Assembly (NCBI GenBank): GCA_964623505.1
Contig: CAZUSP010000015.1
Location: 1 to 12,463 of the forward strand
Length of the DNA stretch: 12,463 nt
Reading direction: 5' to 3'
Source of the DNA: CAZUSP01 sp964623505
GTDB taxonomy: Bacteria > Patescibacteriota > Minisyncoccia > Minisyncoccales > UBA1441
Shown here: positions 7,070 through 12,463 of the stretch, piece after piece
Numbering within the stretch: position 1 is the first letter of the stretch
Layout: every line of letters begins with the position of its first letter
Notes under the pieces: model-generated
The model's input: only the letters and a program-made list of their open reading frames with translations
Told to the model about the DNA's origin: nothing
The model's database searches: none
Position numbers and translations under genes: made by a program

Positions 7070-7095
7070 AAAAAGGCGGCGGAGGCCGCTTTTTT
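7070..7095 (+). terminator. Intrinsic terminator between convergent genes
   Basis: GCGGC (7076-7080) pairs with GCCGC (7085-7089) around a GGAG loop. The stem is extended by a G-T pair and five A-T pairs and is followed on the + strand by a run of six T's. It lies 11 bases after the coiled-coil gene stop. The A run at 7070-7074 reads as T's on the opposite strand, so it could also stop transcripts of the M23 gene that ends at 7109. In that direction the G-T pair becomes a mismatch, giving a weaker stem. Confidence 0.85.
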
Positions 7096-7108
7096 GATTT
7101 AAACAACT

Positions 7109-8089
7109 TTAAAATTCAATCCGTCTTCCGAGCTGATAGCCGGCCAAAGGATTAACCGCTCCCCGAACGTCAAAATGAAGATGGCATCCGGTCGAATAGC
7201 CGGTGCTGCCCATTCGGCCTATTTCTTGGCCCTGGGCCACCTGCTGTCCCGGCTCAACCAATATCCTGGAGAGATGGCCATAGTAGGTGACCACTCCGTT
7301 GGGATGAAGAATTTGGACTCTATCTCCGCCAATCGGGACATAGCCCGTTCTTTGGACCGTTCCCGAAGCGGCGGAATATATCGGCGTGCCGCAAGTGTTG
7401 GCAATATCAATGGCATTATAGGGGTGAAGACCCTGGCTAATCTGACCTGCGGTCGGGTGAATAAAGTAAGAGGAGGCCACAGGTCGAGTCGTCGCCTGCG
7501 GTTTGGCCGGCTTTTGTCCGCCCGGTATAATTAAAATATCTCCAACGAAGACCTCATTGGCCTCACTAATTTGATTGAAAGAAAGAATCTCTGATTCTCT
7601 GACCTTGTAATCTCGGGCAATTTGACTTAAAGTTTCATTGCGTCTAACCAAATGCAGAGCGCCCGAAACCGGAAGGATCATCAGCTGATCACCCTCCTTC
7701 AGGGTAGTCTCGCCGGCCAGGTCATTGACCCAGAGAATAGTATCTTGAGAAACGTTGAATTTTGCCGCCAGGCCGGCAATGGTATCACCCGGCTGAACCG
7801 AGTGGCTGAATACTTGGTTCTGATAGTCATAACCTTCGGCCAATGCTCCGAGCGTCTGACCGGTGATCCGGGGCGAGGTAGTCACTTGAATGCTGGCTCC
7901 CTGAACCAGCCCAATGTGTGAAAAAGAAAAAGTCTCTGCTTTGTCTAAAGCCGAAACAAACTCGCTGGAAGAGCTTAATTGATACCGATCAAAGTCCAGT
8001 TCGGCCGGTGAAGAGGGCCAGAGTATTATTATCATTATCACTACCGAGGGAGCCAGAAAGAATATTCTGGCTTTTGTTAAGAGATGCAT
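7109..8089 (-). CDS. LysM-LysM-M23 peptidoglycan endopeptidase, membrane-anchored
   Basis: 326 residues. An N-terminal hydrophobic segment (about 9-24) follows a short basic start and should export and anchor the protein. Two LysM peptidoglycan-binding domains lie at about 93-140 and 144-190. The M23 (lysostaphin-like zinc peptidase) domain lies at about 208-326. Likely zinc ligands are D228, H305 and probably H222, with H272 (YYGHLS) and H303 also catalytic (HLHFD). The first ligand motif reads LHPYNAID, giving H-x5-D where the common spacing is H-x3-D. The enzyme should cut peptide cross-links in the wall. It is transcribed away from rsmA, with its promoter overlapping the start of rsmA. 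Next to a secretion-like cluster it could open the wall for the machine, but ordinary wall turnover or cell separation is equally likely. Confidence 0.9.
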   Translation of the reverse strand: MHLLTKARIFFLAPSVVIMIIILWPSSPAELDFDRYQLSSSSEFVSALDKAETFSFSHIGLVQGASIQVTTSPRITGQTLGALAEGYDYQNQVFSHSVQPGDTIAGLAAKFNVSQDTILWVNDLAGETTLKEGDQLMILPVSGALHLVRRNETLSQIARDYKVRESEILSFNQISEANEVFVGDILIIPGGQKPAKPQATTRPVASSYFIHPTAGQISQGLHPYNAIDIANTCGTPIYSAASGTVQRTGYVPIGGDRVQILHPNGVVTYYGHLSRILVEPGQQVAQGQEIGRMGSTGYSTGCHLHFDVRGAVNPLAGYQLGRRIEF

Positions 8090-8099
8090 AATGGTTAAT

Positions 8100-8128
8100 A
8101 CTTTATCTCAATATGACTTTCATGTCAA
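8100..8128 (-). promoter_or_regulatory. Promoter of the M23 gene, overlapping the rsmA start
   Basis: On the - strand a perfect TTGACA (8128-8123) is followed after 17 bases by TAAAGT (8105-8100), four of six matches. The M23 ATG lies ten bases further on, so the 5' leader would be about three bases. The -35 element and part of the spacer lie inside the first codons of rsmA on the other strand. Confidence 0.6.
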
Positions 8129-8967
8129 GCAACTTATCCCCAGAGGCAGAATCTCTTAAAAACAGCTATCGGCGACTGATGAAAACCCATGGGTTAAAAC
8201 CCCAAAAGCATCTTGGGCAGAATTTTTTAATTGACGACCATGTTTTGTCTGACATCATCTCGGCCGCTAAACTGACCGACAAAGACCTTGTGCTGGAGAT
8301 TGGTGCCGGCTTAGGAATACTGACCCGGGCCTTGGCCGAAAAATCTAAAAAAGTAATCGCCTTGGAGAAAGACCATTCCCTGGTCCGGGTGCTCGAAAAA
8401 GAAATGGCTGATTTTCCCAATACTGAAATTATCTCTAACGATATTCGGTCTTTTTTAAAAAGAGATTGCTGGTCCCCAGAGGAATATAAGGTAATCGCCA
8501 ATATTCCCTTTTATCTAACTTCTTATTTACTGCTTGCGCTGATCAATTTATCCCGCCCACCAAAGATGGTTGTATTGATGGTTCAAAAAGAAGTCGCTGA
8601 AAGGGTCTGTGCTCGGCCGCCCCGCAGCAATCGCCTGGCCACTATCTATCGGTTGAGAGCCAGGAGCCAGATGATTAGAATCGTTCCGGCCAGCAGTTTT
8701 TGGCCTCGGCCGAAAGTTGATTCGGCTATTTTAAAAATAGATCAGATAAAAACCGATCCGATCGATCAACTCTTGATTAAGTTGATTGATGCTGGTTTTC
8801 ATTCACCACGCAAAACCCTCGCCAACAATCTCTCGGCCCGGTTGAACATTGATCGCCAATTTGTTGAGAAAACAGGACTGGACGCCAGAATTCGGGCCGA
8901 AGCCTTGGAAATCAGCGATTGGCTTAACCTGTTTAATCATTTTATAAAACTAAAAAGTGCGCTATAA
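8113..8967 (+). CDS. rsmA: 16S rRNA (adenine(1518)-N6/adenine(1519)-N6)-dimethyltransferase
   Basis: RsmA/KsgA transfers four methyl groups from S-adenosylmethionine to two adjacent adenines in the last hairpin of 16S rRNA, late in 30S maturation. The 284 residues are of normal length. Seen: the family opening PQKHLGQNFLID at 30-41, the SAM-binding E-I-G-A-G-L-G at 62-68, an acidic position after the second strand (E85), and the catalytic N-I-P-F at 130-133. A small helical C-terminal domain follows. Two in-frame ATGs (8113 and 8122) are possible starts; both leave the N-terminal arm seen in Gram-positive-type homologues. No clear promoter or Shine-Dalgarno precedes either, and the 23 bases to the divergent M23 start are crowded. 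The stop codon is formed by bases inside a TATAAT that probably serves the next gene. Confidence 0.95.
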   Translation: MTFMSSNLSPEAESLKNSYRRLMKTHGLKPQKHLGQNFLIDDHVLSDIISAAKLTDKDLVLEIGAGLGILTRALAEKSKKVIALEKDHSLVRVLEKEMADFPNTEIISNDIRSFLKRDCWSPEEYKVIANIPFYLTSYLLLALINLSRPPKMVVLMVQKEVAERVCARPPRSNRLATIYRLRARSQMIRIVPASSFWPRPKVDSAILKIDQIKTDPIDQLLIKLIDAGFHSPRKTLANNLSARLNIDRQFVEKTGLDARIRAEALEISDWLNLFNHFIKLKSAL

Positions 8968-8968
8968 T
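8941..8968 (+). promoter_or_regulatory. Promoter of the TrbL/VirB6-like gene inside the rsmA end
   Basis: A perfect TATAAT lies at 8963-8968 with a weak TTTATA at 8941-8946, 16 bases upstream. The rsmA TAA stop (8965-8967) lies within the -10 hexamer. Nine bases separate it from the ATG at 8978, so the transcript would begin about two or three bases before the start codon. The -35 match is poor, hence moderate confidence. Confidence 0.5.
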
Positions 8969-8977
8969 CTGATCAAG

Positions 8978-11056
8978 ATGAAGCGGTCTTTATCAAAGAA
9001 GCTACTATTTGTTTTTTTAATAACTGGAATTATTGTCGGATCGCTAAGTTTTATGGTGGTTGAGGCCAGCCGGGGCCGCGTCTTTGATGAAATTGAAACG
9101 GTCGGTAATGCCCAGGGCGGTGGCCTAGTTGCTTTTCTTCGAAGGATAGGGCTTGATCTAGCCCGGGCTTTGATGTGGGTTGTCCATACTATTATCAGCG
9201 CCTTGGCCCTCGGCTTTATGGGCGTTACCGAGTTATTGTACCGATGGGTTACCGGACCAGAATTTATCGGATTTTCTTTTACCGGCCCCGACAATCCTTT
9301 TGTCTATCAGAACTGGCTTGATATGAGAAATCTGGCCAATATTGGAATTATCCTGGGCTTGGTTTATGTCGGGTTGAGAACCGCCCTGGACTTGGGGTCG
9401 TTCAACACCAAAAAGACTCTGGTCCGCCTCCTGGTTCTGGCAGTTTTAATAAACTTCACCCCGGTCTTGATCGGATTGATGATCGACGCAGCTCATATTG
9501 TCATGAATCACTTCTTGGGACACGGAAGGGACATGAAGCTGACCGAAAACCTAAGAACGGCCATGTTCTTTGTCGTTGACTACGAGCTTTATCCGCTCAT
9601 TAGCTTGATTCAATTGTTGGTTTTAACCATCGGCGCTGTTTTTGTCGGTTTCTTGTTTTTGATTTTAGCCGCTACTTTTATTGTTCGATATTTGATTCTT
9701 TGGGTTTTGGTCGTGCTGTCGCCTCTGGCTTTTTTGGCTTTTGCCTTCCCCGGAGCTAAAAAGTTTTGGCAAATGTGGTGGTCGGCATTCATCAGCTGGA
9801 CCTTTGTTGGAGTTCCGATCGCCTTTTTCGTTTTTTTGGGCGACAGTATGAACAACCAATGCCTGATCGGCGGTGTGTTTCACAACACCTCGGCTCATTT
9901 GTCCGAGGCGCTAAGATATGGACCCGATGCTTTCCCACCCGGTACATTTTGCGCGATTATGCCGGTCGTTCTGCTCTATATCGGCTACAAGATCAGTCTG
10001 GGCCTCGCCCCTTCTTTTACTAAGACCGTTATCACCGGCGTTGGGGCCGGAACGGCTGCGGCCGCTGCCTGGGGATACCGTCAGGTCAAACAAAGAACCA
10101 GCCAGGCTTATGACTTTGGCAAGCAGAAGGCGCGGGAGGGCGAGATGTTGTTGGCCGCCAGAAGATTAAATATTAACACCGCGGGTTGGCAAGATCGCCG
10201 CAGAGGCCATGCGGTCAGAACTCAAGTAGCTGACGAAATTATGAAAAGCCCCTTGGCTACCCCGGGAGAAAAGGCGCGGGCGGCTCGCTGGATGTCAACC
10301 GACCAGAAAATTATTGAGCAAAAAGAAGAGAAAAGTCGTTACGGTCGAAAACTGAAAAAGGCCGACGTAAATGAGTTAAAGGCCGAGATTTTTTCACCCT
10401 CATCTCTTTTTATGGTTAAGGGCGGTCCGGCGGTCGCCCCAGCCAAGAAAAGAGCCATGGCCATTCACGCGCTAATTAAGAAGGACCCGGAAGAAGCTCG
10501 CCGAATTTTACCGACGATTCAATTTGAAAATGCGACCGAGGCGCAAAGGGTTTACACGGCTCTTTATAATATCGGACACAAAAAAGAAGCCGCTTTGTTC
10601 GCCATGTCCCAGGCCGGAAGGTATGGGAGCGCCATTCAGCACATCGATAGCGGTTGGGCCAGAGAGATGGGCGAGGATCAGCCCGAACAATATCTTTTGA
10701 CCGCTTTCTCAAAAGCCAAAACCGGTGATGCTGGCATGGTGGCCGCGGCTTATAAGAATGCTATTGACCCGGGCAAAAATAAGGATCTGGCCAAGAATAG
10801 AAATGATTTAACAATTATCAATGGCCTGATCCGATCAGACCGGAATGTCGTTCGGGATGTTGTTCGAGAGCTGAAAGGAAGCGATCAACAAAAATTTATA
10901 AAAACTCTACTCGAGGCTGCCCAAGAGAACGAAGAAGCCGCCCGGCCAATTATTCACGCCCTGGAATCTTGGGGCTACCTCCCCCGGGAAAAGAAAGGAG
11001 AAAGAAAAGATGGATATTTTATTAAAGAAGGCCGGGAAGGTCAAAGCTGGAGTTAA
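8978..11056 (+). CDS. TrbL/VirB6-like polytopic membrane protein with helical C-terminal half
   Basis: 692 residues from the ATG at 8978. A GTG at 8957 would add seven residues and overlap rsmA, but the ATG is preferred because TATAAT lies nine bases before it and the basic-then-hydrophobic start (MKRSLSKKLLFVFLITG) resembles a signal or first membrane helix. From the ATG, hydrophobic segments lie near 9-27, 62-85, 120-137, 149-175, 205-258 (probably two helices), 270-290 and 322-342. A short AAAAAW segment follows. The last ~320 residues are soluble, charged and helical, with E-A-R-R-I-L and G-H-K-K-E-A-A-L patterns that resemble helical-repeat folds. The membrane part resembles TrbL/VirB6 inner-membrane channel subunits of type IV secretion systems in layout, a low-identity match judged by eye. 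The PrgI and VirB4-like genes downstream support it. Confidence 0.65.
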   Translation: MKRSLSKKLLFVFLITGIIVGSLSFMVVEASRGRVFDEIETVGNAQGGGLVAFLRRIGLDLARALMWVVHTIISALALGFMGVTELLYRWVTGPEFIGFSFTGPDNPFVYQNWLDMRNLANIGIILGLVYVGLRTALDLGSFNTKKTLVRLLVLAVLINFTPVLIGLMIDAAHIVMNHFLGHGRDMKLTENLRTAMFFVVDYELYPLISLIQLLVLTIGAVFVGFLFLILAATFIVRYLILWVLVVLSPLAFLAFAFPGAKKFWQMWWSAFISWTFVGVPIAFFVFLGDSMNNQCLIGGVFHNTSAHLSEALRYGPDAFPPGTFCAIMPVVLLYIGYKISLGLAPSFTKTVITGVGAGTAAAAAWGYRQVKQRTSQAYDFGKQKAREGEMLLAARRLNINTAGWQDRRRGHAVRTQVADEIMKSPLATPGEKARAARWMSTDQKIIEQKEEKSRYGRKLKKADVNELKAEIFSPSSLFMVKGGPAVAPAKKRAMAIHALIKKDPEEARRILPTIQFENATEAQRVYTALYNIGHKKEAALFAMSQAGRYGSAIQHIDSGWAREMGEDQPEQYLLTAFSKAKTGDAGMVAAAYKNAIDPGKNKDLAKNRNDLTIINGLIRSDRNVVRDVVRELKGSDQQKFIKTLLEAAQENEEAARPIIHALESWGYLPREKKGERKDGYFIKEGREGQSWS

Positions 11057-11064
11057 TATTAACC

Positions 11065-11499
11065 ATGGAAAAATTAAGTCGAAGGAGCAAATTAACCCAT
11101 CCCGAACTTTTAAAGGCAATCGACTCTCTGCCCGCAGCTTTGGGTAGCGCCTACCATTCATTTGAGATTCTTGATGTTATGAACAGCATTGCCCGCCGCT
11201 ACAAGTTCAACGAAGAAGAGACTTGGGAGCTGTATGGCTTGGTCTATGACACCATTTTAGGATTTCTGCCCCCGGCAGAAACTAAAACTGAACTTGAGAA
11301 AAGATTGAAATTAGATCGGGACCGGGCTGGCTTTGTCCAGGGTGAAATTGATGCTTTCATCTTTAATCACATCCGCCCCGAACTGCAAAAAAGATATGGG
11401 GGTGATCAGAGCGAACCGGAAGAAGCCAGTGATGAAAAACCATCAAAAACTTACTCCGATCTGGGTCAAGATGACCCCTATCGCGAAGAAATAGAATAA
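11065..11499 (+). CDS. Conserved-looking helical protein of unknown function in the secretion cluster
   Basis: 144 residues, not recognised. No membrane segment or signal is visible, so it is probably cytoplasmic. Residues 1-115 are predicted helical. They include Y-K-F-N-E-E-E-T-W-E-L-Y-G-L-V-Y and a second unit L-K-L-D-R-D-R-A-G-F-V-Q-G-E-I-D-A-F-I-F, in the style of small helical repeats binding a partner. The last 30 residues are acidic and probably disordered. The ATG follows the TrbL-like stop by eight bases, and the stop overlaps the PrgI start by one base (TAATG). That spacing implies translational coupling and a shared role. Position between two inner-membrane subunits suggests a cytoplasmic adaptor or assembly factor, which is inference from context only. 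Confidence 0.7.
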   Translation: MEKLSRRSKLTHPELLKAIDSLPAALGSAYHSFEILDVMNSIARRYKFNEEETWELYGLVYDTILGFLPPAETKTELEKRLKLDRDRAGFVQGEIDAFIFNHIRPELQKRYGGDQSEPEEASDEKPSKTYSDLGQDDPYREEIE

Positions 11500-11921
11500 T
11501 GCAATATCCCTTGCCACAATTCATCGAGCGAGAGCCCAGGATCGTCGGACCGTTAACTTTCCGGCAGGCGATTTTCTTGGGTGCCGCCGGCGGTCTGATC
11601 CTGCTTGTCCGGGCCGTTTTGCCGCCTGGCCTCGCCTGGATCATGATAATATTATTAGCCGCCACCGGAGCCTCTTTGGCTTTTGTTAAGATCGGCGGAC
11701 GACCGCTGCCAGCCGTTTTAACGGCCGCCTTTCAATTCATCACTTCACCCAGACGATATCTCTGGGAAAAAGAACAGATCAAGGTTGATTTTCCGGTTAT
11801 TTCTTCCAGCCCCAAGATAATAAAAAAAGCCGGACCAAGCGAGGATGACCGAGCCCTGATGAGGTTGGCTTCCTCAAGCCGGCTGGAAAAACTAAAAAGC
11901 AAGATCGAAACAAAGAAATAA
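11499..11921 (+). CDS. PrgI-family membrane protein (VirB3-like position)
   Basis: 140 residues. The N-terminus M-Q-Y-P-L-P-Q-F-I-E-R-E-P-R-I-V-G-P-L-T-F-R-Q matches the opening of PrgI-family proteins, which occur in Gram-positive and CPR type IV secretion/conjugation clusters just before the VirB4 ATPase gene. Two hydrophobic segments lie at about 24-42 and 46-66, then a cytoplasmic tail rich in K, R, S and E. The family is thought to occupy the VirB3 place and contact VirB4; this is context knowledge, not shown here. The start overlaps the previous stop by one base. Two bases separate its stop from the next ATG, so the genes are a tight operon. No Shine-Dalgarno is seen. Confidence 0.8.
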   Translation: MQYPLPQFIEREPRIVGPLTFRQAIFLGAAGGLILLVRAVLPPGLAWIMIILLAATGASLAFVKIGGRPLPAVLTAAFQFITSPRRYLWEKEQIKVDFPVISSSPKIIKKAGPSEDDRALMRLASSSRLEKLKSKIETKK

Positions 11922-11923
11922 TT

Positions 11924-12463
11924 ATGAGCAGTTTAACCAGCCAACAATTTCTGCCTTTTCAGGAGATCAAGGACGGGGTGATTGTGCTTCGCGGCGGGGG
12001 TTTAAGGGCCATTCTGATGATATCTTCCATCAACTTTGCGCTGAAGTCGTCCGACGAGCAGCAGGCTATCATTTATCAGTTTCAAAACTTTTTGAATTCG
12101 CTTGATTTCACCGCTCAGGTGATCGTTCAGTCCCGAAGGGTTAATATGACTGGCTATTTGGAGAAATTAAAAAAATTAGAAGAAAAACAAACCAATGATC
12201 TGCTAAGAACTCAAACCGCCGATTATCGAAAATTTATCAGCGAAATTTTATCCAAAGGAGAGATCATGAACAAGTCTTTTTACCTGGTTGTTCCGTATAC
12301 CTTGGCGGAAGTCGGCGGAACAGTTTCGGCCGCTCGAGAAATACTAAAGAAAAAAGAACCGAGCGAGAAAGTTATGACTGGCGAATCTTTCCAAAGAGCC
12401 AGAATCCAGCTCATTCAAAGAATGGAATTTGTCGCCGTTGGATTAAGAAGGTGTGAGCTGGAG
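11924..12463 (+). CDS. VirB4/TraC-like protein, N-terminal part (cut by window end)
   Basis: The 180 visible residues run open to the window edge. The start S-S-L-T-S-Q-Q-F-L-P-F-Q-E-I-K-D-G-V-I-V-L, the following L-R-A-I-L-M-I-S-S-I-N-F strand, and the Y-Q-F-Q-N-F-L-N-S-L-D-F helix match the N-terminal domain of VirB4/TraC-type ATPases as found after PrgI in CPR bacteria. That domain sits at the inner membrane and docks on other subunits, while the C-terminal P-loop ATPase powers secretion or pilus assembly. No Walker motif has been reached at residue 180, as expected for a full VirB4. I cannot say whether this is a full-length ATPase or a separate TraC-like protein followed by the motor gene. 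It starts two bases after the PrgI stop. Confidence 0.75.
   Translation, partial: MSSLTSQQFLPFQEIKDGVIVLRGGGLRAILMISSINFALKSSDEQQAIIYQFQNFLNSLDFTAQVIVQSRRVNMTGYLEKLKKLEEKQTNDLLRTQTADYRKFISEILSKGEIMNKSFYLVVPYTLAEVGGTVSAAREILKKKEPSEKVMTGESFQRARIQLIQRMEFVAVGLRRCELE

Noticed and set aside
8957..8977. GTG at 8957 as start of the TrbL-like protein
   Set aside because: It would overlap rsmA and place TATAAT inside the coding region. The ATG at 8978 gives a typical basic-hydrophobic N-terminus at a fitting distance from the promoter.
11052..11063. Perfect 12-base palindrome GTTAATATTAAC at the TrbL-like gene stop
   Set aside because: It is short, AT-rich and without a loop or T tract. It could be an operator, but chance is a sufficient explanation.
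11009..11150. ATG-initiated 45-codon frame bridging the TrbL-like gene and the 144-residue gene
   Set aside because: It overlaps both genes out of frame, has no ribosome site, and gives a basic low-information peptide.
1..12463. CRISPR array, insertion sequence or phage genes
   Set aside because: No regularly spaced repeats, terminal inverted repeats, transposase or phage structural motifs were seen.

Overview
The window looks like part of a small, compact genome of a Candidate Phyla Radiation (Patescibacteria, Parcubacteria-like) bacterium. This is inferred from gene content and style and is not proved here. The signs are very short intergenic gaps, almost no Shine-Dalgarno sequences, a shortened ribosomal protein S15, a LysM/M23 peptidase of the kind common in that group, and a TrbL/VirB6-like membrane protein followed by PrgI and VirB4-like genes. 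All genes read with ordinary stop codons (TAA, TAG, TGA).

Layout. Positions 1-383 hold the last codons of a copper-type P1B ATPase on the + strand, followed at once by a broken second copy of the same C-terminal region. Positions 402-1937 on the - strand hold the CCA-adding enzyme gene cca, which runs into tRNA-Pro(CGG) after a single base. A + strand transcription unit begins near 2050. It carries tRNA-Arg(TCG), tRNA-Lys(CTT), a minimal rpsO (S15), a NYN-domain putative ribonuclease, pnp (PNPase) and a 646-residue tail-anchored coiled-coil protein. It ends at a hairpin terminator at 7070-7095. A LysM/M23 peptidase gene on the - strand (7109-8089) converges on that terminator and diverges from rsmA (8113-8967). 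From 8978 to the window end a + strand cluster encodes a polytopic TrbL/VirB6-like protein with a helical C-terminal half, a 144-residue unknown, a PrgI-family protein, and the N-terminal part of a VirB4/TraC-like protein cut by the window edge.

How the genes fit together. The first two thirds concern RNA: CCA addition to tRNAs, tRNA genes, a ribosomal protein, two RNA-decay enzymes and an rRNA methylase. The last third encodes parts of a type IV secretion-like envelope machine, with a peptidoglycan hydrolase nearby. Three good sigma70-type promoters (for cca, the M23 gene and the TrbL-like gene) lie so close to their start codons that the transcripts would be nearly or fully leaderless, which agrees with the missing ribosome binding sites.

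The points most worth following are the minimal S15, the NYN gene between rpsO and pnp, the mixed tRNA/mRNA operon, the leaderless promoters, the copper ATPase remnant, and the unknown members of the secretion cluster.
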